Assembly: GCA_910579575.1 (NCBI GenBank) | Contig: CAJTUM010000001.1 | Span: forward strand, 11,262-75,261 | From: an uncultured Eubacteriales bacterium | GTDB lineage: Bacteria > Bacillota > Clostridia > Oscillospirales > Butyricicoccaceae | Length of the DNA: 64,000 bases | Direction: 5' to 3' | Shown here: piece after piece, positions 1-7,926 of the stretch | How the letters are laid out: each line of letters begins with the position of its first letter | Position numbering within the stretch: position 1 is the first letter of the stretch | Program-made: the position numbers and the translations under genes | Notes under the pieces: model-generated | What the model was told of the DNA's origin: nothing | The model's input: only the letters and a program-made list of their open reading frames with translations | The model's database searches: none

Positions 1-1938
1 TTGGATTGTGGCAAAATTGTCGTCGGCCAGCACCATATCCGCCGCGGATTTGGCCACGTCTGTGCCGGTAACGCCCATGGCCACGCCAATGTCCGCCGCC
101 TTGAGGGAAGGAGCGTCGTTGACGCCGTCGCCGGTCATGGAAACGATATGCCCTTTGGTCCGCAGAGCTTTGACCACAGCCACCTTGTGCTCGGGAGAAA
201 CCCGAGCGAACACCCGCAAGCTCTCAATCGTTTCCGCCAGCTCCTGTTCTGTCATTTGGTCCAGCTCCTCGCCGGAAAGGCATTGGCTCTCGTCCTGGGC
301 AATACCCAGTTGCTTGGCGATGGCCAGAGCGGTGTCCCGATGGTCGCCGGTGATCATCACTGTGCGCACCGAAGCGTTTTGAAAGGAAGCAACGGCTTGA
401 CGGGCCTCCTCCCGGGGCGGGTCGATCATGCCGACCAGACCGATGAACGTCAGCTCCTCCTCCCGAGGCGCCGCGTCCCCCTGACGGCAAGCCAGGGCCA
501 ACGTCCGCAGCGCCTGGCGAGACATCTGGCTCATGGCGCTTAGAATCGCCTGCCGGTCCTGGTCCGTCATGGGCCGGGTCTGCCCGTTGATCTGAATGCT
601 CTGGCAGCGCCGGAGCACTTGATCTGGAGCGCCCTTGGTGAAGGAGACGGCGTTTTCTCCTTGGCGATGCAGAGTGGTCATCATCTTGCGATCGGAATCA
701 AAGGCCAGCTCGTCGATCCGGGGAGACTGCCGCTCCAGTTCCTCCTTGTCCATGCCCAGCAGAGCGGCCAGCTCCACCAGAGCGATTTCCGTCGGGTCGC
801 CCACCCGCTGACCGCCTTGAACAGAGGCGTCGCAGCACAGAGCCAAGCCCTTTGCCAGCAAAACCCCAGCGGACGCCTGACCCAGCGCCTCGGCTTCGAT
901 CAAGGTTTCATCGCAATAGCAATGGGTGACCGTCATTTTGTTTTGCGTCAGCGTGCCCGTTTTATCGGAGCACACCACAGTAACGGCCCCCAGGGTCTCC
1001 ACAGAGGGAAGCCGCCGCACAATGGCGCCGCTTTTGGCCAGGCGCTGGACGCCCAGAGCCAACACGATGGCCACCACCGCCGGCAGACCCTCTGGCACTG
1101 CGGCCACCGCCAAAGAAATGGCGGTGAGCAGCATTTCCATAACGTCCCTGCCCTGAATCAAAGCCAGCGCAAACAGAGCGGCGCATAGCCCCAGGGCCAG
1201 GCCCCCCAGCAGCTTTCCCAGGTCGGCCAGCCGCTTTTGCAGCGGCGTGGCTTCCTCCTGGCTGTCGTTGATCATTCGCGCAATTTTCCCAATTTCTGTG
1301 TTCATGCCTGTGGCCGTCACAATGCCCTCGCCCCGGCCATACACAATGCTGGAGGTCATATAGACCATATTCGCCCGGTCGCCCAAGGAAGATTCGCCCT
1401 CCAGCGTCTGGTCGGCGTCCTTTTCCACCGGCAGGGATTCGCCGGTCAAGGCGGCCTCGTCGGCTCTCAGGCTGGCTGAAACGGTCAGCCGCAGGTCAGC
1501 CGGCGCCTGACGGCCCGCTTCCAGGACGACCACGTCCCCTCGGACCAGCTCCGCCGCCGGGATTTCCATCACCCGGCCCTCCCGGCGAACCAGCGCGGTA
1601 GGGCTGGACATTTTTTTCAGCTCCTCCAGGGCCTGCTGCGCTTTGCCCTCTTGAATCACGCCTACGGCGGCGTTGAGCAGCACTACCGTCAGCACCACGG
1701 CGGCGTCGGAAAATTCCCGCAGCAACAGCGAAACCCCTGCCGCCGCGAACAGGATGTAAATCATGGGCTCGTTGAGCTGAGCCAAAAACAGTTGCAGCCG
1801 GGTTTTTCCCTTTTGCTCCGCCAGGGCGTTTGGCCCTTCTTTTTCCAGCCTGGCTTGGGCCTCCGCCTGCGTCAGCCCCCGGTTTGCTTGGGTTTGTAAT
1901 TCCTGTTCCGTCTGCTGGACAGTCTTATTTTCAAACAC
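1..1938 (-). CDS. P-type (P2A-like) cation-transporting ATPase, C-terminal part cut by window edge
   Basis: The 646 visible codons read from a GTG at 1938 to the window edge. Motifs appear in P-type ATPase order: LTGES in the actuator domain (about residue 165), VPEGLPA in M4, the phosphorylation motif CSDKTGTLTQNKM (Asp near residue 322), and MTGDGVNDAPSLKAADIGVAMG near the edge. PEGLPA plus this spacing is the Ca2+/Mn2+-type P2A group, which pumps divalent cations out of the cytoplasm using ATP. The last transmembrane helices (M5-M10) lie outside the window. An in-frame ATG at 1950 directly abuts the AAGGAG sequence, so the GTG 12 nt downstream is the better start. The leader carries a yybP-ykoY riboswitch with terminator, a class known to sense Mn2+, so Mn2+ export is my favoured role; Ca2+ export is the alternative. 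Confidence 0.9.
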   Translation of the reverse strand, partial: MFENKTVQQTEQELQTQANRGLTQAEAQARLEKEGPNALAEQKGKTRLQLFLAQLNEPMIYILFAAAGVSLLLREFSDAAVVLTVVLLNAAVGVIQEGKAQQALEELKKMSSPTALVRREGRVMEIPAAELVRGDVVVLEAGRQAPADLRLTVSASLRADEAALTGESLPVEKDADQTLEGESSLGDRANMVYMTSSIVYGRGEGIVTATGMNTEIGKIARMINDSQEEATPLQKRLADLGKLLGGLALGLCAALFALALIQGRDVMEMLLTAISLAVAAVPEGLPAVVAIVLALGVQRLAKSGAIVRRLPSVETLGAVTVVCSDKTGTLTQNKMTVTHCYCDETLIEAEALGQASAGVLLAKGLALCCDASVQGGQRVGDPTEIALVELAALLGMDKEELERQSPRIDELAFDSDRKMMTTLHRQGENAVSFTKGAPDQVLRRCQSIQINGQTRPMTDQDRQAILSAMSQMSRQALRTLALACRQGDAAPREEELTFIGLVGMIDPPREEARQAVASFQNASVRTVMITGDHRDTALAIAKQLGIAQDESQCLSGEELDQMTEQELAETIESLRVFARVSPEHKVAVVKALRTKGHIVSMTGDGVNDAPSLKAADIGVAMGVTGTDVAKSAADMVLADDNFATIQ

Positions 1939-2024
1939 GCAAAAACACATCTCCTTTTCTTTTTACCCTGTTATCCTTGCCGAAAATAGGGAGATTCAAA
2001 CAGAGGTTGTTTCCACCGGAAAAC

Positions 2025-2064
2025 AAAAAAAGACTTTTTGCACGCAAACGCGATGCAAAAAGTC
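2025..2064 (-). terminator. Riboswitch-controlled intrinsic terminator
   Basis: Read on the minus strand, AGACTTTTTGCA pairs with TGCAAAAAGTCT around a short CG-rich loop and is followed by a run of T. Its 5' arm reuses the CTTTT strand that closes the P1 helix of the upstream aptamer, so the two structures exclude each other. This predicts an ON switch: metal binding stabilises P1 and prevents termination. Confidence 0.85.
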
Positions 2065-2143
2065 TCGTTACCTTAAAACAGGCCGCAAGGGCAGACCTCC
2101 CAGGCCATGATGTTGCCTCTTGCGCTTTGAACTACTCCCTTTT
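2057..2143 (-). promoter_or_regulatory. yybP-ykoY family (Mn2+) riboswitch aptamer
   Basis: The minus-strand transcript contains the conserved blocks of this class in order: AAAAGGGAGTAG at the 5' side (P1 plus L1), GGCAACATCATGGCC in the middle, and GGTAACGAGACTTTT at the 3' side. P1 is AAAAG/CTTTT. The family is known to bind Mn2+ and often precedes cation-export genes, including P-type ATPases, which matches the downstream gene. Confidence 0.8.
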
Positions 2144-2151
2144 CTATCGTT

Positions 2152-2180
2152 AGCATATCCAAAAGCCGCCGCTTTGTCAA
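2152..2180 (-). promoter_or_regulatory. Sigma-A-type promoter of the riboswitch/ATPase transcript
   Basis: On the minus strand TTGACA (2175-2180) is separated by 17 bp from TATGCT (2152-2157), placing the transcription start just ahead of the aptamer. Confidence 0.75.
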
Positions 2181-2199
2181 GGGGATTTTTTTAGGGATT

Positions 2200-2490
2200 T
2201 CAGCCGTCTATGTAGCGCTCAGCCCGCAGCCGCAGCCGATATTTTTCCCGCAAAGCGGCGACTTCTTTCATCATTTCAGATTGATGGTGCAGATCCAACG
2301 CCTGCTGGTCGGTCCAACGGTCGATCAGCAACACGGTTTCCGGGTCTTCCATGGGAAAAAAGTAGGCGTATCGCTCGTTTCCTGCCTGCCGGCGTATCCG
2401 CTCTACCAGACCAGATTCCATCATTTCCTGGGCAAACTGGCGGGCGGCGCCGTCGGCGCCGGTATAATACAGATGAATGGTCAAACTCAT
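2200..2490 (-). CDS. Antibiotic biosynthesis monooxygenase (ABM) fold protein
   Basis: A 96-residue protein that looks like a small ferredoxin-fold ABM/Dabb-type domain: beta strand SLTIHLYY, amphipathic helix, RYAYFFPMEDPETVLLIDRWTDQQALDLHHQSEMM, and a final helix. The stretch ending in W-D-Q-A-L-x-x-H is typical of ABM proteins such as YgiN-like quinol monooxygenases, which act as dimers. The start at 2490 has AAAGGAGG upstream; an ATG 18 nt earlier has no good site. It lies 66 bp after the last LRR gene with no terminator between, so it may be the last gene of the glycerate kinase operon. Substrate unknown. Confidence 0.7.
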   Translation of the reverse strand: MSLTIHLYYTGADGAARQFAQEMMESGLVERIRRQAGNERYAYFFPMEDPETVLLIDRWTDQQALDLHHQSEMMKEVAALREKYRLRLRAERYIDG

Positions 2491-2556
2491 GTTCGTCCTC
2501 CTTTCCAACAGGGCTTCTTTCTTATCCCGCTTTCTGCGGTTGTTATTTTCTCGCGC

Positions 2557-3327
2557 TCATGATTTCTTTTTCTTGCAGGCGGAGCTCCGCTTGGCGTTCT
2601 CCGGCCTGCGGTTCTGGCGGCCGTAGCCCAATACCGCCGCTCGAGCGGCCGGTTTTTGCTGTTTTTCCGCTTCTTCCGCCAGCAGGCGGATTTCCTTCTG
2701 CGGGACGACGTTTTCCTTCAGCATCAGCCAGAGCAGCTCTTCGCTTTCGATGGCGGCAGGGTAAAGGCGCCTGCGGCGGCTGCGGATATAATTCATGTAT
2801 CCAGCCCGGATTTTTTGGCGCATTTCGATTTTAGCCAGACGGGCGGCGGCGAAATGTTGGGCGGCTTGGGGCCTGCTGTCTTTTTTGAATTTTTTCACCG
2901 GCAGATAGGGCGCCGCGGCGGACATCGGGCAGCCCTGCAGGGCGGAACGGCTTATCTTTTTCACGCTTTTCGGCGCCACCAGCCGCGTCAGGCTGGCGCA
3001 GCCGGCAAAGGCGCCTTTTCCAATCTTTTTCACGCCCTGGGGCAACTCCAGGCCCACCAGGCTGACGCAGCCGCAAAAAGCATACTGGCCAATTTGCTTC
3101 ACGCCTCGGGGCAGCTCGACCCAGGCCAATCCGGCGCAATCGAAAAAGGCGCCTTCCCCGATCCGCCGCACCCCCTCGGGCAGCGCAACCCGGGTCAGGG
3201 CGTGGCAGCCCGCAAAAGCCTTTCGGCCGATCTCCTTCACCCCCGCCGGAATCTGGATATCCCCGCCAGGGCCTTGATACCGAATCAAAACGCCGTTTTT
3301 GACAATAAAATCTTGCTCTTTGCTCAT
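2557..3327 (-). CDS. BspA-type leucine-rich repeat protein (LRR_5), third of tandem set
   Basis: 256 residues. The N-terminus (DFIVKNGVLIRYQGPGGDIQIPAGV) is shared with the two upstream paralogues. It leads into about five 23-residue LRR_5 units of the form IGxxAFxGCxxLTxVxLPEGVxx. The last ~100 residues are basic and helical, with a YxxYIRSRRRRLYPAAIESEELLWLM block and a final ARAAVLGYGR-type helix; this tail also occurs in the paralogues. I see no signal peptide, membrane segment or sorting motif, so the protein is probably cytoplasmic, unlike most BspA surface proteins. It overlaps the upstream gene by ATGA, implying coupled translation. Function unknown. Confidence 0.85.
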   Translation of the reverse strand: MSKEQDFIVKNGVLIRYQGPGGDIQIPAGVKEIGRKAFAGCHALTRVALPEGVRRIGEGAFFDCAGLAWVELPRGVKQIGQYAFCGCVSLVGLELPQGVKKIGKGAFAGCASLTRLVAPKSVKKISRSALQGCPMSAAAPYLPVKKFKKDSRPQAAQHFAAARLAKIEMRQKIRAGYMNYIRSRRRRLYPAAIESEELLWLMLKENVVPQKEIRLLAEEAEKQQKPAARAAVLGYGRQNRRPENAKRSSACKKKKS

Positions 3328-4445
3328 AGCTTCCTCCCGTATTCCAAAATCAACGCTTTGGCGGCGGCGTTTTGCCGCGCCTCCGCCTCGTCCAGCAGCA
3401 GCGAAACGTCTTTCTTGGGAATCATTTTTTCGGCGATCATCAGCCGCAAAACCTCCTCATGCCCAACCGCCAGCGGATACAGCCGCTTCCTCTGCCGCCG
3501 GATGTAGCTCAAATACCCGGCCTGAAGCGCCTCCTCCATCTCCATCCCGGCTTGGCGGGCCAGGGCAAAGCCCCGGACGGCGGCCGGTTTTTCCTTGGCC
3601 TTCCATTCGCCTATGGGGACGCGCAGCGCCGCCAGCTCAAAGCCGGCGGAATCCTCTCGGTTGGTTATTGCTATCGCACGATCCCCCATTTCAAGGCTGG
3701 CTAACCGGACGCAGCCCACAAAAACCTCTTTATCCACACACGCGTTTCGGGGGATCGCTACGCTGCGCAGGCCTTTGCAGCCGGCAAAAGCGCCTTTTTC
3801 AAGCTCTGTCACGCCAGGGGGTACGCGGAACTCGATCAGGCTGGCGCAATCCCGGAAAGTAGACTGGCCGATTTTGGTCAAATGCTTCGGAACGCTTACG
3901 CGAGTCAAGGCTTTGCAGCCGGAAAACATCCCCCAACCCATCTGCTCCACCGTCTCCGGGATCTCCATCTCCGTCAAGCAAACGCAGCTGGAAAACGCCC
4001 CGTCTCCCAGCTTTTTCACGCTGGCGGGGATGGAAACCGCCGTCAGGCTGGCGCAGCCGTTGAAGGCGAAGTTGTCAATCTCCAGCAAGCCCTCCGGCAG
4101 GCCCACATAGGTCAGCCCCGCGCAGTCGGAAAAGGCCAGCTCGCCAAGCCGCGTCACTCCTTTGGGGATAACGACGCGGGTCAGACCGGCGCAGCCATAA
4201 AAGGCGAATTGCTCTATCGTCCGCACCGACTGGGGCAGGTCTATGTCCGTCAGGTTGTGGCAGCGGAAAAAAGCGTCGGCGCCAATCTCCTCCAGACCCT
4301 CCGGCAAACTGACATGGGTCAGCTTTGCGCAGTGGGAAAAGGTCCCTCTGCCAATTCTGGTCACGCCTTCTGGAATAACGACCGGCCCGCCGGCGCCGCG
4401 GTACGCCGTCAGCACGCCGTTTTTGATTACGAAGTCTTCGCTCAT
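3324..4445 (-). CDS. BspA-type leucine-rich repeat protein (LRR_5), second of tandem set
   Basis: 373 residues and the longest of the three. The same N-cap (DFVIKNGVLTAYRGAGGPVVIPEGVTRIG) is followed by about ten LRR_5 units (AFxGCxxLTxVxIPxxVxxIG), then a helical tail with AGYLSYIRRQRKRLYPLAVGHEEVLRLMI and LLLDEAEARQNAAAKALILEYGR. No signal peptide is visible. The 3' ~190 bp is nearly identical to that of the upstream paralogue (4448-4640), pointing to recent duplication or gene conversion. ATGA overlaps at both ends place it inside one translational unit headed by glycerate kinase. The solenoid suggests protein binding; the partner is unknown. Confidence 0.85.
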   Translation of the reverse strand: MSEDFVIKNGVLTAYRGAGGPVVIPEGVTRIGRGTFSHCAKLTHVSLPEGLEEIGADAFFRCHNLTDIDLPQSVRTIEQFAFYGCAGLTRVVIPKGVTRLGELAFSDCAGLTYVGLPEGLLEIDNFAFNGCASLTAVSIPASVKKLGDGAFSSCVCLTEMEIPETVEQMGWGMFSGCKALTRVSVPKHLTKIGQSTFRDCASLIEFRVPPGVTELEKGAFAGCKGLRSVAIPRNACVDKEVFVGCVRLASLEMGDRAIAITNREDSAGFELAALRVPIGEWKAKEKPAAVRGFALARQAGMEMEEALQAGYLSYIRRQRKRLYPLAVGHEEVLRLMIAEKMIPKKDVSLLLDEAEARQNAAAKALILEYGRKL

Positions 4446-5368
4446 AGCTCCCTCCCGTATTCCAAAATCAACGCTTTGGCGGCAGCGTTTTGCCCCGCCT
4501 CCGCCTCGTCCAGCAGCAGCGAAACATCTTTCTTGGAGATCATCTTTTCGGCGATCATCAGCCGCAAAACCTCCTCATTCCCAACTGCCAGCGGATACAG
4601 CCGCTTCCTCTGCCGCCGGATGTAGCTCAAATACCCGGCCCGATTGTCTTCTTCCATAGGCATTGCGCGCAGATAGGCCAGGGCGAAGCCCCGAATGGCC
4701 TTGGGTTTATCCAGCCTGTGAAAATCGACAAGTGGAATATGCGGCGCGACGACAGCCGGGTCGCAGCCCAGAAAGACGGTTTTGTCAATCGCCGTCACGC
4801 CCTTTGGGAGAACGACGGCGGATAGATTGACGCAATCGGCAAAGGCTTTTTTGCCAATTCGGACGACGCCGGCAGGAAGGGTCAGCTCGGTCAAGGCGCC
4901 GCAGCGGAAAAACGCCAAGTCCCCGATCTCCGTCAGCCCCTCCGGCAGGCCGACGCGGGCCAAGCTGAGGCAACCTGCAAAGACCAAGGCGTCGATTTTC
5001 GTCACGCCCGCCGGGATATCGACGCCGACAAGGCCGGCGCAGCGGGAGAAGGCAGAATTTCTGACGCGGGTTAATCCGGCGGGAAGGGTCAGTTCGGTTA
5101 GGGCGCCGCAGCGGAAAAAGGCGTTTGGGCCGATCTCCGTCAGGCTTTCCGGCAGAGCGACGCGGGCCAAGCTAAGGCAGCCTGCAAAGGCCAAAAGGCC
5201 GATTTCCATAACCCCCTCCGGCAGGCCGACGCCGGTCAGGCCGGCGCAATCCAAAAAAGCCTCCCGCCCAATCCGGACGACGCCTTGGGGAATGACAACG
5301 TCCCCGCCGGGACCCTGGTATTTGACCAGCGTATCCCCTTGTATCGCAAAATCGCCGGTTTTGCTCAT
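4442..5368 (-). CDS. BspA-type leucine-rich repeat protein (LRR_5), first of tandem set
   Basis: 308 residues: N-cap DFAIQGDTLVKYQGPGGDVVIPQGV, about seven LRR_5 repeats, then the shared helical tail (YLSYIRRQRKRLYPLAVG through LLLDEAEAGQNAAAKALILEYGR). Two consecutive repeats (AFAGCLSLARVALPESLTEIG plus FFRCGALTELTLPAGL) recur almost unchanged, so the solenoid has grown by an internal two-unit duplication. No export signal is visible. Its start overlaps the glycerate kinase stop by ATGA. Assignment to the LRR_5 family is firm from the repeat pattern; biological role is not known. Confidence 0.85.
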   Translation of the reverse strand: MSKTGDFAIQGDTLVKYQGPGGDVVIPQGVVRIGREAFLDCAGLTGVGLPEGVMEIGLLAFAGCLSLARVALPESLTEIGPNAFFRCGALTELTLPAGLTRVRNSAFSRCAGLVGVDIPAGVTKIDALVFAGCLSLARVGLPEGLTEIGDLAFFRCGALTELTLPAGVVRIGKKAFADCVNLSAVVLPKGVTAIDKTVFLGCDPAVVAPHIPLVDFHRLDKPKAIRGFALAYLRAMPMEEDNRAGYLSYIRRQRKRLYPLAVGNEEVLRLMIAEKMISKKDVSLLLDEAEAGQNAAAKALILEYGREL

Positions 5369-6510
5369 GCTTCCTCCTTTTTAGCGGGCAAAAAATTGAT
5401 CCTGGCGATCGTCTCTTTCAGCAGGTCCACAGCGTTAATCATGGCGTATTCCAGCGTCATATCCTTGGTTTTCAGCTCGTAAATGGCGTCGATTCCCGCC
5501 TCCTTGGCCTTTTCAAAGCCCTCGCCTTTGGAGCCCACAATGGCCACCGTGCGGACGCCGTATTTTTTGGCGATTTTAGCCGCTTCCACCGGCAGCTTGC
5601 CCATGGCGGATTGGCCGTCCATCCGGCCCTCGCCGGTAATCAAAACGTCGGGCTTGAGCCGGGCGATCTGCTCTTCAAAGCCCGCGGCCTGGCTGACAAT
5701 CTGGAACCCAGGCGCCAGCTCGGCGCCGAAAAAGGCGATGAGCCCGGCGCCCATGCCCCCCGCCGCGCCTCCGCCGGGGATCTCCATCACATCTTTTCCC
5801 AAATCCCGCCGGACGGCCTGGCCCAGATTGCGCAGCGCCTGGTCCAGCTGGGGCAGCTGCTCAGGCTTGGCCCCTTTCTGAGGGCCGAAGACATAAGCCG
5901 CCCCCCGGGGGCCGCACAGGGTGTTGGAAACGTCGCAGGCTACCCGGAACCGAGCCTCTTTCAGCCGGGGGTCCAAGCCGGAGAGATCGATTTTCTCCAG
6001 CTTGAGCAAACCGGCGGCGCCCAGAGGGACAGGCTGGCCCTGCTCGTCCAGAAAACGGGCGCCAAGAGCCGCGGCCATGCCGGCGCCGCCGTCGTTGGTA
6101 GCGCTGCCGCCGACGCCCATGATAAACTGCCGGCAGCCCTGATCTAAGGCGTCTGCAATCAGCTGACCCACGCCCCAAGTGGAGGCGGCGAAAGGGTCCC
6201 GCTTCCAAGCGGGCAGCAGGGGCAGGCCGGCGGCGGCGGACATTTCGACGACGGCGGTTTTGCCGTCGCCCAGCAGGCCGTAAGCGGCCATGGTCTTTTC
6301 GCCCAAGGGGCCCGCAACCCAGCAGGCCCGCTTCCGTCCGCCGGCGGCTTGGGTCAGCGCGTCCACTGTGCCCTCGCCGCCGTCCGCCATGGGAATTTTC
6401 TGCACCGTCAGCCCGGGAAAACGCTCCAGCAGAGCGGCTTCCGCCGCGTCGCAAAATTGTATGGCCGTCATGCTGCCCTTAAAGGAATCGGGCGCAATTA
6501 CAAAAATCAT
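5365..6510 (-). CDS. Glycerate kinase (GK type I, GlxK/GarK family)
   Basis: 381 residues, the usual length for this family. It begins MIFVIAPDSFKGSMTAIQFCDAAE, a typical N-terminus, followed by PMADGGEGTVDAL, MGVGGSATNDGGAGMAAALGA and ITGEGRMDGQSAMGK, all family signatures. It phosphorylates glycerate with ATP to give a phosphoglycerate for lower glycolysis. The start at 6510 has GGAGGAGATCAAC just upstream; a longer frame reaching 6567 lacks a good site. It is the first gene of an operon whose next three genes encode LRR proteins, an association I do not recognise from known glycerate pathways. No hydroxypyruvate reductase or aldolase gene lies nearby. Confidence 0.92.
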   Translation of the reverse strand: MIFVIAPDSFKGSMTAIQFCDAAEAALLERFPGLTVQKIPMADGGEGTVDALTQAAGGRKRACWVAGPLGEKTMAAYGLLGDGKTAVVEMSAAAGLPLLPAWKRDPFAASTWGVGQLIADALDQGCRQFIMGVGGSATNDGGAGMAAALGARFLDEQGQPVPLGAAGLLKLEKIDLSGLDPRLKEARFRVACDVSNTLCGPRGAAYVFGPQKGAKPEQLPQLDQALRNLGQAVRRDLGKDVMEIPGGGAAGGMGAGLIAFFGAELAPGFQIVSQAAGFEEQIARLKPDVLITGEGRMDGQSAMGKLPVEAAKIAKKYGVRTVAIVGSKGEGFEKAKEAGIDAIYELKTKDMTLEYAMINAVDLLKETIARINFLPAKKEEA

Positions 6511-6573
6511 GTTGATCTCCTCCGCAGAGTTTTGATGATGAATGTATTTTGCCGTCTCAAAAGACACATGAAT

Positions 6574-6602
6574 ATGATACAGCAGTCGCGGCCAAAATGC
6601 AA
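6574..6602 (-). promoter_or_regulatory. Promoter of the glycerate kinase-LRR operon
   Basis: Minus strand TTGCAT (6597-6602), 17-bp spacer, TATCAT (6574-6579). Start of transcription would be about 60 nt before the glycerate kinase ATG. Confidence 0.55.
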
Positions 6603-6631
6603 AAAATTTGAGAAGAATTTCCCTCAGCCTC

Positions 6632-6661
6632 TTGCCAAATAGCCGGGGTATAGGATACTAT
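6632..6661 (+). promoter_or_regulatory. Candidate promoter of the flavodiiron protein operon
   Basis: TTGCCA (6632-6637), 18-bp spacer, TACTAT (6656-6661), divergent from the glycerate kinase promoter about 30 bp away. Confidence 0.4.
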
Positions 6662-6662
6662 T

Positions 6663-6685
6663 ATTTTGCCCCTGAAGGGCAAAAT
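6663..6685 (+). other. Short hairpin in the flavodiiron protein leader
   Basis: ATTTTGCCC and GGGCAAAAT form a 9-bp stem with a 5-nt loop right after the candidate -10 element. With no T-run it is not a terminator; it may be an operator half-palindrome or a transcript-stabilising 5' hairpin. Confidence 0.4.
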
Positions 6686-6702
6686 CAAAACAGAAGGGAC
6701 GA

Positions 6703-7905
6703 ATGCAAATGAAAGCGCTACAAGCGACAGAACATATCTGGTGGGTGGGCGCCCTGGACCCGGACCTGCGGATTTTTGACATTGTGATGCGTTCGGATTA
6801 TGGCACCACATACAATTCCTACCTGTTGAAGGGAAGCGAGAAAACCGCCCTTTTTGAGACGGTGAAGGAAAAATTCTTTGAGGAACATCTGGAGAAAATC
6901 CGCCAGGTTATCGACCCGGCCCAGCTGGATTATATTGTGGTCAACCACACCGAGCCGGACCATTCCGGCTCGGTGGCTAAGCTGCTGGAGCTGGCGCCCA
7001 ACGCTACTGTACTCGGCTCCCAGACCGCGATTTCCTTTCTCAAGGAAATCGTCAACAAGCCCTTCCGCCACCAGGCCGTGACGGAAAAAGACCAAATCGA
7101 CCTGGGCGGGCTGACGCTGAACTTCCTCTCCGCGCCCATGCTCCACTGGCCCGACTCCATGTATACCTGGGTTCCCGAGGAAAAGGCTTTGTTCACCTGC
7201 GACAGCTTCGGCTGCCACTACAGCGACCCGCGGGTGTTCAACGACCAGATCGACGGCGATTTTACCGAGGCTTACAAATATTATTTCGACAATATCATCG
7301 GGCCTTATAAAAACCCCCATATGCTCAACGCTTTGAAAAAGATTGAAAACCTGGAGATTCAGTTTATCGGCAACGGCCACGGCCCCGTGCTGCGCCGGGA
7401 CATCCCCAAATATTTGGAAATGTATCGCCAATGGTCCGCGCCGGCGCCCAAGCAGGACCCCACTGTGGCCATCTGCTACGTTTCCGCCTACGGCTACACC
7501 GGTCGGCTGGCCCAGGCCATCCGCCAGGGCCTGGAGCAGGGAGGAATCCAAAACGTCCAGACCTTTGACCTGGTAACCGACGACAAGACCCAGGCCGCCG
7601 CCGCGGCCGCCGCCGCCGACGGCTTGCTGCTGGGCTCCCCCACTCTGATCGGCGACGCTCTGCCCCCTGTCTATGAGATGTTGCTGGGCCTGAACCCCGT
7701 GATCCACCGGGGCAAATTCGCCGGCGCCTTCGGCTCCTATGCCTGGAGCGGCGAAGCGGCGCCCAACCTGCTGGAGCGGATGCGGGCGCTGCGCTTTAAC
7801 CTGCCTCTGCCGGCCCTGCGGGTCAAGCTCATGCCCACCGAAGAGGACCTGGAAAACGCCCGAACCTTCGGCAAGGAGTTTGCGGCGGCGATGCTGAACA
7901 AATAA
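6703..7905 (+). CDS. A-type flavoprotein (flavodiiron O2/NO reductase, FprA/ROO-like)
   Basis: 400 residues with the two-domain layout of class A flavodiiron proteins. The N-terminal metallo-beta-lactamase domain carries the di-iron ligands in VVNHTEPDHSGS (H-x-E-x-D), MLHWPDSM, FTCDSFG and GNGHGPVLR. The C-terminal flavodoxin domain begins near residue 255 (AICYVSAYGYTGRLAQAI). These enzymes reduce O2 to water, or NO to N2O, in the cytoplasm of anaerobes. The electron donor is probably the next gene, 21 bp downstream, an NADH oxidoreductase with rubredoxin-like domains. The start could equally be the ATG at 6709, which has better spacing to AGAAGGG and gives a family-typical MKALQATEHIWWVGA. 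Confidence 0.93.
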   Translation: MQMKALQATEHIWWVGALDPDLRIFDIVMRSDYGTTYNSYLLKGSEKTALFETVKEKFFEEHLEKIRQVIDPAQLDYIVVNHTEPDHSGSVAKLLELAPNATVLGSQTAISFLKEIVNKPFRHQAVTEKDQIDLGGLTLNFLSAPMLHWPDSMYTWVPEEKALFTCDSFGCHYSDPRVFNDQIDGDFTEAYKYYFDNIIGPYKNPHMLNALKKIENLEIQFIGNGHGPVLRRDIPKYLEMYRQWSAPAPKQDPTVAICYVSAYGYTGRLAQAIRQGLEQGGIQNVQTFDLVTDDKTQAAAAAAAADGLLLGSPTLIGDALPPVYEMLLGLNPVIHRGKFAGAFGSYAWSGEAAPNLLERMRALRFNLPLPALRVKLMPTEEDLENARTFGKEFAAAMLNK

Positions 7906-7926
7906 GCCCCCCAAAGGAGGAAAGCA

